From Streptomyces sp. AC512_CC834 (GTDB lineage Bacteria; Actinomycetota; Actinomycetes; Streptomycetales; Streptomycetaceae): a stretch of 64,000 nucleotides of DNA. The stretch spans positions 434,001 through 498,000 of the forward strand of contig NZ_JAGMUO010000097.1 in NCBI RefSeq assembly GCF_019049325.1, in the 5' to 3' direction. Of this stretch, positions 1-12,484 are shown piece after piece. Position 1 is the first letter of the stretch. The number at the start of each line of letters is the position of its first letter. Both the position numbers and the translations under genes were made by a program. Below the pieces are notes generated by a model. It did no database searches, had not been told where the DNA came from, and saw only the letters and a list, made by a program, of their open reading frames with translations.

Positions 1-8
1 CCCCCGGC

Positions 9-1619
9 GTGGACGCGCCCACCTGGCCCGACGGGTTCGCCGCGCGCTACCGTGCCGCCGGCTACTGGCGCGGCGAGACCTTCGGCGGCATGCTGCGCGA
101 GCGCGCCGCCGCGCACCCCGACCGGATCGCCCTGGTCGACCCGGCCCCCGAGCGCCGGACCTGGACCTACGGGGAGCTGGACGAGCGCGTCGACCGGCTG
201 GCCGCCGGGTTCCTGGCGCGCGGCCTGGCCAAGGGCGACCGGGTGGTCGTACAACTGCCCAACACCGGCGAGTTCGTCGAGGTGGTCTTCGCCCTGCTCC
301 GCATCGGCGTGCTGCCGGTGTACGCGCTGCCCGCGCACCGGGACACGGAGATCACCCACTTCTGCTCCTTCGCCCAGGCCGTCGCGTACGTCGTCCCGGA
401 CGTGCACGCGGGTTACGACCACCGCGCCCTCGCCTCCCGGGTACGCGAGGAGGTGCCCGGCCTGAAGCACGTGTTCGTGGCCGGCGACCCCGGTGAGCAC
501 AGTGCGCTGTCCGGGGTGCCGTGCGAGCCCTCCGGCCCCTTCGACGGGCCCGAGCCGCACCAGTTGGCGTTCCTCCAGTTGTCGGGCGGTACGACGGGCG
601 TGTCCAAGCTGATCCCGCGCACCCACGACGACTACCTGTACTCGCTGTGGGGCTCCAACGAGATCTGCGGCGTCGACGAGGACACCCGCTTCCTCGTCGT
701 CCTGCCCGCCGCCCACAACTTCCCGATGAGTTCCCCGGGCTGGCTGGGCGTGCTGTACGCGGGCGGCACGGTGGTGCTGTGCCCGAAGCCGGACCCGGAC
801 ACCGCGTTCCCGCTGATCGCCCGGGAGCGGATCACCATGACGGGCCTGGTGCCGCCGCTGGCCCTGGTGTGGACACAGGCCGCGACCGAGACCGCGCACG
901 ACCTGTCCAGCCTGGAGCTGGCCCTGGTCGGCGGCGCCAAGTACAGCGAGCAGGCGGCCCGTCGGCTGGAACCCGCGCTGGGCTGCCGGCTGATGCAGGT
1001 CTTCGGGATGGCCGAGGGCCTGGTCAACTACACGCGGCTGGACGACGACACCGAGACGGTCGTCACCACGCAGGGGCGGCCGATCTCCCCCGACGACGAG
1101 ATCCGCGTCGTCGACGACGCCGACGAGGACGTCCCCGACGGGGAGTCCGGTCATCTGCTGACCCGCGGCCCGTACACGATCCGCGGCTACTGGCGGGCTC
1201 CGGAACACAACCGGCGCGCGTTCACCGAGGACGGCTTCTACCGCACCGGGGACATCGTGCGCCGCACCCCCACCGGCCACCTCGTGGTGGAGGGACGGGC
1301 CAAGGACCAGATCAACCGCGGCGGCGAGAAGATCGCGCCGGAGGAGGTCGAGAACATCATCCTCGGCCACCCGTCCGTGCACGACGTGTCGGTGGTCGCG
1401 GTCCCCGACGCGTACCTGGGCGAGCGCTCCCTGGCCTACGTGATCCTGCGCGCGGGCGCCGAGCCGCTGCGGCCGGTCGCGGTCAGACGGTTCGTGCGCG
1501 AGCGCGGCATCGCCGCCTACAAGGTGCCCGACCTCGTCGAGTTCGTCGACGTCTTCCCGCAGACCGGCGTCGGCAAGATCAGCAAGAAGCACCTGCGCTC
1601 CGCCGCCGGCGACTCCTGA
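9..1619 (+). CDS. dhbE: 2,3-dihydroxybenzoate-AMP ligase (siderophore starter unit)
   Basis: Adenylates 2,3-dihydroxybenzoate and loads it onto an aryl carrier protein, the first step of catecholate siderophore assembly in the cytoplasm. The 536-residue product has the usual EntE/DhbE length. It opens with the family N-terminus (WPDGFAARYRAAGYW), has the P-loop SGGTTGVSK near residues 191-200, the YRTGDIVRR and GRAKDQINRGGEKI core motifs, and the catalytic lysine in GVGKISKK at the C-terminus. The GTG at position 9 is the first start visible; a few codons could lie upstream outside the window. It is followed by isochorismatase, carrier protein and NRPS genes on the same strand. Isochorismate synthase and the dehydrogenase needed to make DHB are not seen and may lie upstream. 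Confidence 0.93.
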   Translation: MDAPTWPDGFAARYRAAGYWRGETFGGMLRERAAAHPDRIALVDPAPERRTWTYGELDERVDRLAAGFLARGLAKGDRVVVQLPNTGEFVEVVFALLRIGVLPVYALPAHRDTEITHFCSFAQAVAYVVPDVHAGYDHRALASRVREEVPGLKHVFVAGDPGEHSALSGVPCEPSGPFDGPEPHQLAFLQLSGGTTGVSKLIPRTHDDYLYSLWGSNEICGVDEDTRFLVVLPAAHNFPMSSPGWLGVLYAGGTVVLCPKPDPDTAFPLIARERITMTGLVPPLALVWTQAATETAHDLSSLELALVGGAKYSEQAARRLEPALGCRLMQVFGMAEGLVNYTRLDDDTETVVTTQGRPISPDDEIRVVDDADEDVPDGESGHLLTRGPYTIRGYWRAPEHNRRAFTEDGFYRTGDIVRRTPTGHLVVEGRAKDQINRGGEKIAPEEVENIILGHPSVHDVSVVAVPDAYLGERSLAYVILRAGAEPLRPVAVRRFVRERGIAAYKVPDLVEFVDVFPQTGVGKISKKHLRSAAGDS

Positions 1620-1642
1620 CCGTCATCGAGAGGCCCTTCCCC

Positions 1643-2290
1643 ATGGCTCTGCCCGCCATCGCCCCCTATCCGCTCCCGGCGCCGGACGAACTCCCCGCGA
1701 ACCGCGTGTCCTGGACCGTCGACCCGGCGCGTGCCGTGCTGCTCGTGCACGATCTCCAGCAGCACTTCCTCTCCGCCTTCCCGGCCGGCGAACAGCCCCT
1801 GACCGGCATGCTCGGCAACACCGCCCGCCTGCTGAAGGAGTACCGCCGCCTCGGCGTCCCGGTCGTCCACTCCGCCCAGCGCGGCGGTCAGACGCCCGAG
1901 GAACGCGGCCTCCAGCTCGACTTCTGGGGCCCCGGCGTCGCCGACGACCCGGAGAAGCTCGCCGCGCCCGACGTGGTGGCGCCCGAGGACGGGGACACGG
2001 TGCTCACGAAGTGGAAGTACAGCGCCTTCGTCCGCACCGGGCTTGCGGACCTGCTGCGGGACACGGGACGCGACCAGTTGGTGATCGTCGGCGTGTACGC
2101 GCACATCGGCGTGCTGATGACCGCCGCCGACGCGTGGCAGCGGGATCTGCGGGCGTTCGTGGTCGCCGACGCCGTCGCCGACTTCTCCCGCGAGGACCAC
2201 GACATGGCGCTGCGCTGGGCGGCCGGCCGCTGCGCGGTCGTCACCACCACCGACGCGCTCCTCACCGACGCGCCCCTCCAGGAGGCCTGA
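1643..2290 (+). CDS. dhbB: Isochorismatase (EntB/DhbB N-terminal domain only)
   Basis: Hydrolyses isochorismate to 2,3-dihydro-2,3-dihydroxybenzoate and pyruvate. The 215-residue product matches the isochorismatase half of EntB throughout: catalytic Asp37 in LLVHDLQ, Lys123/Lys125 in LTKWKYSAF, and GVYAHIG at 150-156, where a glycine replaces the cysteine of other cysteine-hydrolase superfamily members, as in EntB. Unlike EntB and DhbB it stops before the aryl carrier domain, which is a separate gene three bases downstream. The ATG at 1643 gives the normal EntB-like start (MALPAIAPYPLP). The spacing to neighbours indicates one operon with dhbE and the NRPS. Confidence 0.92.
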   Translation: MALPAIAPYPLPAPDELPANRVSWTVDPARAVLLVHDLQQHFLSAFPAGEQPLTGMLGNTARLLKEYRRLGVPVVHSAQRGGQTPEERGLQLDFWGPGVADDPEKLAAPDVVAPEDGDTVLTKWKYSAFVRTGLADLLRDTGRDQLVIVGVYAHIGVLMTAADAWQRDLRAFVVADAVADFSREDHDMALRWAAGRCAVVTTTDALLTDAPLQEA

Positions 2291-2293
2291 ACC

Positions 2294-2553
2294 ATGTCGC
2301 CCACCCCGCGCACGCCGAACACCCCGCTCACCCCGCTCACCGTGGAACGGATCCGTGCCGACGTCGCCGACTGCCTCGGCGAGGACCCGGCGGACATCCC
2401 CGTGGACGAGAACCTCGTCGACTACGGCCTCGACTCGGTCCGCGTCATGACGCTGCTGGAACTCTGGCGCCGCGAACACGCCGTCACCGCCGGCTTCGCG
2501 GACCTGGCCGAGCGGCCGGCCATCGAGGCCTGGGCACCACTGCTGGGGGCGGT

Positions 2554-2557
<4 letters not shown>
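2294..2557 (+). CDS. Free-standing aryl carrier protein
   Basis: Carries the 2,3-dihydroxybenzoyl group as a thioester and presents it to the condensation domain of the next protein. The 87-residue product is one carrier domain with the phosphopantetheine site GLDSVR, Ser48 being the attachment residue. The flanking sequence (VDENLVDYGLDSVRVMTLLELWR) resembles the C-terminal ArCP of EntB/DhbB. It starts three bases after the isochorismatase stop and overlaps the NRPS start by four bases (ATGA), so translation of all three is probably coupled. Splitting EntB into two proteins is the notable point. Needs a phosphopantetheinyl transferase not found in this window. Confidence 0.9.
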
Positions 2558-6417
<3,860 letters not shown>

Positions 6418-6429
6418 TCGGCGCGACCG

Positions 6430-7758
6430 TCACCGGCCGAGGAGCTCCACGAGTCCGTCGGCCAGTTCCGTGCGCCAGCAGAGGTAGTCGTGACCGCCGT
6501 TGAACTCACGGTAGGAGGAGCGGTGGGAGGAGTCGTGACGGCCGGTCGAGGCCAGGGTGTCGCGGAACCTGCGGGCGGCCGGCAGGGCCACCCATTCCTG
6601 TTCGCCGGAGGAGAGCCGGAAGCGCACCGGCGGCCGCGGCCCTTCGGCGACGGCCCGGGTGAGCCACTCCGCCTCCGGCCCGGCCGGCCACCAGAACGAC
6701 CCGGACTGCACGAGGGCGTTGCCGAAGCGGTCCGGGGCCGCCACGGCGGCGTACGCGGCGGTCAGCCCGCCGAGACTCTGTCCGGCGACGACGGTGCGCG
6801 CCGGGTCCTCGGACAGCGGGAGCCTCGCGGCCGCCCACGGCAGCAGCTCGTCGGCGAGGAAGCCGACGTACTCGGTGCTGCACGACAGTTCCGCCCAGCG
6901 TGTGGCCTCGTCCACGGCGTCCGGCAGCACGGCGGCGACGGGCGGGACACGGCCGTCGGCGATCAGGTTGTCGAGCAGGTGGGGCAGGCCGAGCCGGGGC
7001 CCCCAGTGCTCGCCGTCGAGCAGGACCAGAACCGGCAGCTTCGCCGGCTCCCGGGCGCCGCCGGGAGGTTCGTACAGCCAGACCCGGCGGCTCCCGCCGA
7101 GCCGTGCGCTCGCCACGGTGTGCTCGGTGAGGGTGCCGCGCGGGACGCCGGGCCGGGGCAGCCAGTCCACCGCGCTCGGGGCGGCCGGGAGTTCGGCGTA
7201 CGAGACGGGCGTGCCGTCCCAGCGGTGCGGCAGGGTGCGGGAGTTGTACGGGTCGGGGCGGCGCCGGGTGCGCAGCCACCGCCAGTACGCGGCGGTCCCC
7301 GGAGCGGGCCGGCCGCCCTCGTGGGCCTCGTTGGCGTCATGGGTGTCGTCGGCGTAGAAGTCGTAGGTGCCGCGCCAGTCGTGACGCAGACGCAGGGTCC
7401 AGTGCCACACGTCCGTGCCCGGGGCCCGCTCCATGAGGTTTCCGGCGGGGTCGCGCGGGTCGCCGAGCTTGTTCGGCAGGACCTGGACCGCACGGGTCGC
7501 GGGCGTGCCGCGCCACAGGAACGTCACCGCCCGGTGCTCGGCATCGCCGAGCGGGTCGGGGCCCACCAGAGGCGTGCCGCGTTCGCGTACGCCGGCCCAG
7601 AAGTCCTCGGTGCCGCCCGGTCCGGGCAACGCGCACACGGGGTCGGCGAGTCGCGGCACCGGGTGGGGGCGGGGCACGCGCGGCGGGTGGTTCGGGGCGC
7701 CGTCGGGAGGGCCCGCGAGGAACGTGCGTACGGAATTCAATTGACCATCCGTCATCAT
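6430..7758 (-). CDS. fes: Enterobactin/ferri-catecholate esterase (Fes family)
   Basis: Hydrolyses the trilactone backbone of enterobactin-type siderophores so that iron can be released in the cytoplasm. The 442-residue product has the Fes N-terminal domain (HAVTFLWRG-like strand, YDFYADDTHDANEAHEG, DPYNSRTLP) and a C-terminal esterase-D fold with GQSLGG (nucleophile Ser328) and NGGHDYLCWR supplying the histidine. It converges on the NRPS with 12 bases between stops. Two consecutive ATGs lie at 7753-7758. The iron box begins only five bases upstream of the start, leaving no room for a ribosome site, so the mRNA may be leaderless. Its presence supports a lactone-backbone product from the neighbouring NRPS. 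Confidence 0.9.
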   Translation of the reverse strand: MMTDGQLNSVRTFLAGPPDGAPNHPPRVPRPHPVPRLADPVCALPGPGGTEDFWAGVRERGTPLVGPDPLGDAEHRAVTFLWRGTPATRAVQVLPNKLGDPRDPAGNLMERAPGTDVWHWTLRLRHDWRGTYDFYADDTHDANEAHEGGRPAPGTAAYWRWLRTRRRPDPYNSRTLPHRWDGTPVSYAELPAAPSAVDWLPRPGVPRGTLTEHTVASARLGGSRRVWLYEPPGGAREPAKLPVLVLLDGEHWGPRLGLPHLLDNLIADGRVPPVAAVLPDAVDEATRWAELSCSTEYVGFLADELLPWAAARLPLSEDPARTVVAGQSLGGLTAAYAAVAAPDRFGNALVQSGSFWWPAGPEAEWLTRAVAEGPRPPVRFRLSSGEQEWVALPAARRFRDTLASTGRHDSSHRSSYREFNGGHDYLCWRTELADGLVELLGR

Positions 7759-7762
7759 GTAG

Positions 7763-7781
7763 TTAGGTTAGCCTTACCTTA
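7763..7781. promoter_or_regulatory. IdeR/DmdR iron box
   Basis: The 19-base site TTAGGTTAGCCTTACCTTA differs at three positions from the remembered IdeR/DmdR1 consensus (TTAGGTTAGGCTAACCTAA). It is a near-palindrome sitting between divergent fes and the secreted beta-propeller gene, the expected place for an iron-dependent repressor that shuts off both when iron is plentiful. Confidence 0.88.
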
Positions 7782-7844
7782 CTCGATCACCAGTTCGGCC
7801 ATTCCGAGAAGTCGGTCATCCCGAGAAGAGGGAGTTCCATCACC

Positions 7845-8912
7845 ATGCCCACCCCTGCCACCCCTGCCTTCCGTGCCCAGCGCCCCCACCGCCTGCGCCG
7901 CACCGCGCTCACCGCGGCCGTCGCCGTGGGCAGCACACTGACCCTGGCGGGCACCGCGTCCGCGCACACCACCGGCTCGAAGGTCACGACGGCCGAGCTC
8001 ACCAAGGGCCTGTACCAGTCGGCCTACTCCGAGCGGAACGACGTGCTATGGGTCACCGCCGCCGTGGGCCGCCCGCCGGTCACCGAGTCGCACCTGCTGA
8101 AGGTCGACCCGAAGTCCCTCGCCGTCGAAGCCGACGTCACCCCGCCGGTCACCGACTCCGCCACCGGCGCCGTCGAGGCCGTGTACGGCGTGGCCGTGGA
8201 CGACGAGCACAACACCGTCTGGACGACCAACACCCGCGACAACTCGGTCGCCGTCTACAGCCAGCGCACCGGCGAGCACCTGGCGAGTCTGCCGAACGTG
8301 GCCCACGCCCGCGAGATCGTCGTGGACGAGCGGCACAACACGGTCTGGGCGAGCGGTTTCGGCGACGGCACCCTGGTCGCCTTCGACTCCAAGTCCCTCG
8401 AGGAGAAGAAGCGGATCACCGTCGACGGGGCCTCCCCGACCGGCCTGACGGTCAACGAGCGGACGGGTGCCCTCTACGCGGCCGACCTCGCCAACGACCG
8501 GCTGATCGAGCTGCGGCGCGGCTCCGCGACCCCGCGCTTCGTCCCGGCCGGCGACGGCCCGATCTCGGTCTCGCTGTCCAGGAACGGCAGGACCGCCTAC
8601 ACCGCCGACCAGACCTCGGGCACCGTGTCCGTGGTCGACCTGCGCAAGGGCGTCGTCACCAAGTCCGTGGCGACCGGCGCCGGTGCCCTGTCCGTGGCGA
8701 CCGACGAGCGTTCGGGCGACGTCCTCGTCGTCAACCGCACCGACGCCACCGTCGCCCGGGTCGACCCGCGCGAGGGCGTCGTGGAGGAGACCGTCGCCAC
8801 CGGCGCCAACCCCAACCACGTGGAGATCGCCGACGGCAGCGCCTACGTGGTCGACAAGTCCGGGGCCGGCGCGGGCGCGGACACCGTGACCCGCATCCGC
8901 CTCTCCCGCTGA
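7845..8912 (+). CDS. Secreted YncE-like beta-propeller protein
   Basis: A 355-residue secreted protein of unknown ligand. Residues 1-40 form a Sec signal peptide (RRLRRT-type basic stretch, hydrophobic core, cleavage near GTASA-HTT). The rest consists of repeated propeller blades with the recurrent pattern VYGVAVDDEHNTVWTTNTRDNS, IVVDERHNTVWASGF and VATDERSGDVLVVNRTDA, typical of YncE/YVTN and NHL-like seven-blade propellers. A GAGGGAG ribosome site lies about ten bases upstream. It is divergent from fes across an iron box, so it is probably iron-repressed. E. coli YncE is also reported as Fur-regulated, which makes a role in iron acquisition or envelope adaptation plausible; this is inference. 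Confidence 0.8.
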   Translation: MPTPATPAFRAQRPHRLRRTALTAAVAVGSTLTLAGTASAHTTGSKVTTAELTKGLYQSAYSERNDVLWVTAAVGRPPVTESHLLKVDPKSLAVEADVTPPVTDSATGAVEAVYGVAVDDEHNTVWTTNTRDNSVAVYSQRTGEHLASLPNVAHAREIVVDERHNTVWASGFGDGTLVAFDSKSLEEKKRITVDGASPTGLTVNERTGALYAADLANDRLIELRRGSATPRFVPAGDGPISVSLSRNGRTAYTADQTSGTVSVVDLRKGVVTKSVATGAGALSVATDERSGDVLVVNRTDATVARVDPREGVVEETVATGANPNHVEIADGSAYVVDKSGAGAGADTVTRIRLSR

Positions 8913-8926
8913 CCGTCCCCTCACCC

Positions 8927-8965
8927 GGCGCCCGTCAGTCCCCGCTCCGGGGCGTGACGGGCGCC
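8927..8965. terminator. Bidirectional hairpin between propeller gene and tetR
   Basis: Perfect 11-base arms (8927-8937 and 8955-8965, GGCGCCCGTCA and its complement) enclose a smaller CCCCG/CGGGG stem. It lies just past the propeller stop and overlaps the 3' end of the opposing tetR gene, so it can end transcription from both sides. Confidence 0.7.
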
Positions 8966-9600
8966 AGCCACATGCCCACGATCGCGTCGACGAGACCGTC
9001 GGCGGCGTCCTGCCAGGTGGCGCGCGGGGTGGGGCGATTCTCGGCCAGGGCCCGTTCCCGTTCGGCCGCGGTGTGCACGATGAGGTGCCGGGCCATGTCG
9101 CCCCGCTCCGCGCCGACCTCGTCAGGCAGCGCGGGCATGCACCGGTTGCGTCCCTCGATGATCTCCCGCAGGGAGATGGAGGCACGGGACTCCTCGGTCA
9201 TGATCTGCCGCAGCGCCGGGTCGGTCATGACCTGGGCGCAGAACCGCGCGTACCAGGTGGGACTGCCCAGCGCGGCCAGGTGGTCGAACTGCGGACGGAC
9301 CAGGCAGTCCACCCAGTCGCGCAGGTCGGGCGAGTCGCCGAGCGTGGCGAGCTGCCGGGCGCGCAGGGCCTCGATCCGCTCCGAGTGACGCTGCGCGACG
9401 GCCCGCACGAGGTCCGCCTTCGTACCGAAGTGGTAGCCGACCGCGGCGTTGTTGCCCTGCCCGGCGGCCTCGCTGACCTGGCGGTTGGAGACCGCGTACA
9501 CCCCGTGCTCGGCGAACAGCCGCTCAGCGGTGACCAGGATTAGCTGCCGGGTCGCGCTGACCTGTTCCGTCCGGACCGTCCTGCCCGCCATGCTCACCAC
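8935..9600 (-). CDS. TetR-family transcriptional regulator
   Basis: A 221-residue DNA-binding repressor. The N-terminal helix-turn-helix is clear (TRQLILVTAERLFAEHGVYAVSNRQVSEAAGQGNNAAVGYHFGTKADLVRAV, residues about 17-66, written here in two parts of the fold: LFAEHG..AVSNRQV and NNAAVGYHFGTK). The rest is an all-helical ligand domain without a recognisable ligand. The GTG at 9600 has a GAGGAAAG ribosome site nine bases upstream, better placed than the ATG at 9591. It is divergent from an MFS exporter and probably represses both genes through the intergenic sites at 9755-9776. Confidence 0.85.
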   Translation of the reverse strand: MVSMAGRTVRTEQVSATRQLILVTAERLFAEHGVYAVSNRQVSEAAGQGNNAAVGYHFGTKADLVRAVAQRHSERIEALRARQLATLGDSPDLRDWVDCLVRPQFDHLAALGSPTWYARFCAQVMTDPALRQIMTEESRASISLREIIEGRNRCMPALPDEVGAERGDMARHLIVHTAAERERALAENRPTPRATWQDAADGLVDAIVGMWLAPVTPRSGD

Positions 9601-9754
9601 CGCGTGGGACTTTCCTCACGGCCCGCGACGACCAGTCCCTCGAGTCGTCGCAGGTCCGCCGCAGTACGGCGGGTTGTCACGGAAGCCTACGGGGCGGCGG
9701 CACCGGGCCGCCGCACGGCCCGGACGGGCGCTCTTGCTCCACACCCCGTATAGT

Positions 9755-9776
9755 ACTTCAAGCGACTGACTTAAAG
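9755..9776. promoter_or_regulatory. Probable TetR operator: two CTTNAAG palindromes
   Basis: ACTTCAAG (9755-9762) and ACTTAAAG (9769-9776) each contain the palindrome CTTNAAG and repeat with a 14-base period. A TATAGT hexamer (9749-9754) that could be a -10 box directly abuts the first copy, so binding here would block the MFS promoter. Identity as the TetR site is inferred from position. Confidence 0.5.
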
Positions 9777-9820
9777 GTTCGCGTTCCGGTTCTCACACTC
9801 ATCGCTTGAAAGGCACTTGC

Positions 9821-11275
9821 ATGTCCGCTTCCCCCGCCGCACCACGGCCGAACGCCGTGGTGGCGGTACTGGCCCTGGCCGGGATCGTCGTCGCGCTGAT
9901 GCAGACCCTGGTCATCCCGATCATCCCGGATCTGCCGAAGCTCCTGGACGCGTCGGCCTCGGACGCGGCCTGGGTGGTGACCGCCACACTGCTCGCCTCC
10001 GCGGTGGCCACCCCGGTCGTCGGCCGGCTCGGCGACATGTTCGGCAAGCGGCGGATGCTGATGTTCAGCCTGGCGCTGCTGATCGCGGGCTCGGTGATCT
10101 GCGGACTGAGCGACGCGCTCGTCCCGATGGTCGTCGGACGCGCCCTGCAGGGTCTGTCCGCCGCCGTGATCCCGCTCGGGATCAGCATCATGCGCGACGA
10201 ACTGCCGGCCGAGCGGCTGACCGGCGCCACCGCGGTGATGAGCGCCTCGCTCGGCGTCGGCGGCGCACTCGGCCTGCCCGCCGCCGCACTGATCGCGGAC
10301 AAGCTCGACTGGCACATGCTGTTCTGGCTCTCCGGCGCGCTCGGCGCCGTCTGCCTGGTGCTGGTCCTCGCACTGGTGCCCGAGTCGGCGGTGCGCACCG
10401 GCGGCCGCTTCGACGTGCTCGGCGGCATCGGCATGGCCGCCGGCCTGATGTGCCTGCTGCTGGCGATCTCCAAGGGCGGCGACTGGGGCTGGACCGGCGG
10501 CACCACTCTCGGCCTGTTCGCGGCGGCCGTGCTGATCCTGCTGGTGTGGGGCTGGTGGGAGCTGCGCACCCCGCAGCCGCTGGTGGACCTGCGCACCACG
10601 GCGCGCCGTCAGGTGCTGTTCACCAACCTGGCGTCGGTCTCCATCGGGTTCTCGATGTTCGCGATGTCCCTGGTGCTTCCGCAGTTGCTCCAGTTGCCCG
10701 AGGCCACCGGTTACGGACTCGGCCGCTCCCTGCTGACCACGGGTCTCGTGATGGCGCCGTCCGGTCTGGTGATGATGGCCTTCGCCCCGGTCTCCGCGAA
10801 GGTCTCCAAGTCCAGGGGCCCGAAGGTGACGCTGATGATCGGCGCCCTGATCGTCGCGGCCGGGTACGGTCTGAACATCGTGCTGATGTCCGAGGTCTGG
10901 CACCTGGTCCTGGTCTCCTGCGTCATCAGCGCGGGCATCGGCTTCGCCTACGGCGCCATGCCGTCGCTGATCATGGGCGCGGTCCCGGCGAGCGAGACGG
11001 CCGCCGCGAACAGCCTGAACACCCTCATGCGGTCCCTCGGCACGTCGACCGCCAGTGCCATCGCCGGTGTGATCCTGGCCCAGATGACCATCGACCTCGG
11101 CGGCTTCGCCGTGCCGTCCGAGAGCTCCTTCAAGGTGGTCATGGCCCTCGGCGCCGGCGCGGCCCTGCTGGCCTTCGCCATCGCGTCCTTCATCCCCCGC
11201 CACCGTCCCGCCGGCCCGGCCGCGGGCACGGCACCGGCCGGCGGTGTCGCGGCGGAGCCCGCCTCCGTCCGCTGA
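9821..11275 (+). CDS. MFS drug exporter (DHA2-like)
   Basis: A 484-residue integral membrane proton antiporter of the major facilitator superfamily. It has about 14 hydrophobic segments, motif A in the loop after TM2 (GRLGDMFGKRRML) and motif C-like glycines in the fifth segment (SASLGVGGALGLP), as in drug-efflux members. The substrate cannot be predicted. The ATG at 9821 follows a GAAAGG ribosome site; an in-frame TTG at 9806 would sit inside that site. It is divergent from a TetR gene, the standard arrangement for ligand-induced efflux, and ends at a strong terminator at 11281-11312. Confidence 0.88.
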   Translation: MSASPAAPRPNAVVAVLALAGIVVALMQTLVIPIIPDLPKLLDASASDAAWVVTATLLASAVATPVVGRLGDMFGKRRMLMFSLALLIAGSVICGLSDALVPMVVGRALQGLSAAVIPLGISIMRDELPAERLTGATAVMSASLGVGGALGLPAAALIADKLDWHMLFWLSGALGAVCLVLVLALVPESAVRTGGRFDVLGGIGMAAGLMCLLLAISKGGDWGWTGGTTLGLFAAAVLILLVWGWWELRTPQPLVDLRTTARRQVLFTNLASVSIGFSMFAMSLVLPQLLQLPEATGYGLGRSLLTTGLVMAPSGLVMMAFAPVSAKVSKSRGPKVTLMIGALIVAAGYGLNIVLMSEVWHLVLVSCVISAGIGFAYGAMPSLIMGAVPASETAAANSLNTLMRSLGTSTASAIAGVILAQMTIDLGGFAVPSESSFKVVMALGAGAALLAFAIASFIPRHRPAGPAAGTAPAGGVAAEPASVR

Positions 11276-11280
11276 CCGCG

Positions 11281-11312
11281 ACGGCGCCGGTCCCGCCCGG
11301 GACCGGCGCCGT
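11281..11312 (+). terminator. Rho-independent-type hairpin after MFS gene
   Basis: Perfect 14-base arms (11281-11294 and 11299-11312) around the loop GCCC, starting six bases after the MFS stop and followed by GTTC. One of the strongest hairpins in the window. Confidence 0.85.
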
Positions 11313-11371
11313 TCGGGCGAACCCGGCGGGCGACGCGCGTGGCGGCGCCGGAGCACGTCGAGAACTGACCC

Positions 11372-12352
11372 GTGGAGCTGCCGCTGATCCCACCCATGCT
11401 GGCCACGCCCGGCGCCCTGCCGCCTCCCGCGCAGGACACCCGCTGGGCCTACGAGACCAAGCAGGACGGCCAGCGCGTGGCGGTCTACCTGCCCGGCGAC
11501 GGCGGCGTGCTGCTGCGCGCCCGCTCCGGCCAGGACATCACGGCCGCCTACCCCGAACTGGCGCCGCTGGCCGGCGCGCTCGGCGGCACCTCGGCCGTAC
11601 TGGACGGGGAGGTGCTGGCCCTGGACGAACACGGCCGCGCCGACTTCCAACTGCTGCAGTCCCGGATGGGTCTCGCGCACGCCCCGGGCCGGGCCGCGCA
11701 CCGGGCGGCGACGGTTCCCGTCCACCTGGTGCTGTTCGACGCCCCGTACCTGGCGGGCCGCTCCCTGCTGCGCCTGCCCTACACCGCCCGGCGCGAGCGG
11801 CTGACGGACCTCGGCCTGGACGGGCCGTCCTGGTCGACCCCGGCCGCGCTGGTCGGGCACGGCGAACAGGCCCTGCGGGCCACCCGTGAGCACGGCCTGG
11901 AGGGGCTGGTGTGCAAGCGGCTGGACTCGCCGTACGAGCCCGGGGTCCGCTCCCGCGCCTGGATCAAGATCCGCAACATGCGCAGCGAGGACGTCGTGGT
12001 AGGCGGCTGGCTGCCCGGCAGGGGACGGCTCGGCGGCCTTCCCGGCGCCGTCCTGGTCGGCCAGCGCGCCGCGGGCCGGCTGCGTTACGTCGGCGGGGTC
12101 GGCACCGGCTGGAGCGCGGGCGAGCGCACCGAGCTGGCCGCGCTGCTGCGGGCCGCGGCGACGGACGTGTGCCCCTTCGACCCGGTGCCGCCGGTGCCGG
12201 GAGCCCGCTGGGTGGTCCCCCGGCTGGTCGGCGAGGTCCGCTACAGCACCCGCACCCGGGAGGGCATGCTGCGCCAGCCGTCCTGGCTCAGGCTCCGCCC
12301 GGACCTGGCACCCGACCAGGCCGCGGCGGACATTCCGGACGACCCGGTGTGA
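11372..12352 (+). CDS. ligC: ATP-dependent DNA ligase (LigC-type)
   Basis: Seals nicks with ATP through a lysyl-AMP intermediate. The 326-residue protein has the nucleotidyltransferase motifs in order: motif I YETKQDGQR with Lys30 as nucleophile, motif III VLDGEVLAL, motif IV LEGLVCKR, motif V SRAWIKIR, then an OB-fold with a motif VI-like C-terminus (VRYSTRTREGMLRQPSW). There is no polymerase or phosphoesterase domain, so it is a stand-alone ligase of the LigC/NHEJ-associated class rather than LigD. The GTG start gives MELPLIPPMLA, the usual opening of the family. No Ku gene is adjacent. Confidence 0.88.
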   Translation: MELPLIPPMLATPGALPPPAQDTRWAYETKQDGQRVAVYLPGDGGVLLRARSGQDITAAYPELAPLAGALGGTSAVLDGEVLALDEHGRADFQLLQSRMGLAHAPGRAAHRAATVPVHLVLFDAPYLAGRSLLRLPYTARRERLTDLGLDGPSWSTPAALVGHGEQALRATREHGLEGLVCKRLDSPYEPGVRSRAWIKIRNMRSEDVVVGGWLPGRGRLGGLPGAVLVGQRAAGRLRYVGGVGTGWSAGERTELAALLRAAATDVCPFDPVPPVPGARWVVPRLVGEVRYSTRTREGMLRQPSWLRLRPDLAPDQAAADIPDDPV

Positions 12353-12484
12353 CGCGAGGTCGAGTACTGGTCTGCCCTCAACCACCGGGCCACCGGTGCG
12401 CCCTTGGCGCGGAAGTGAAAAGACGGCACTCTGAACTCCCCTTCCCCCCACAGCCGTTGGGCTGCGCCAGCAGAGGAGGACGCG

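Noticed and set aside
521..1642. Isochorismatase frame extending upstream to 521
   Set aside because: The extension overlaps dhbE completely and is Arg/Pro/Gly-rich without EntB similarity; the family start is at 1643.
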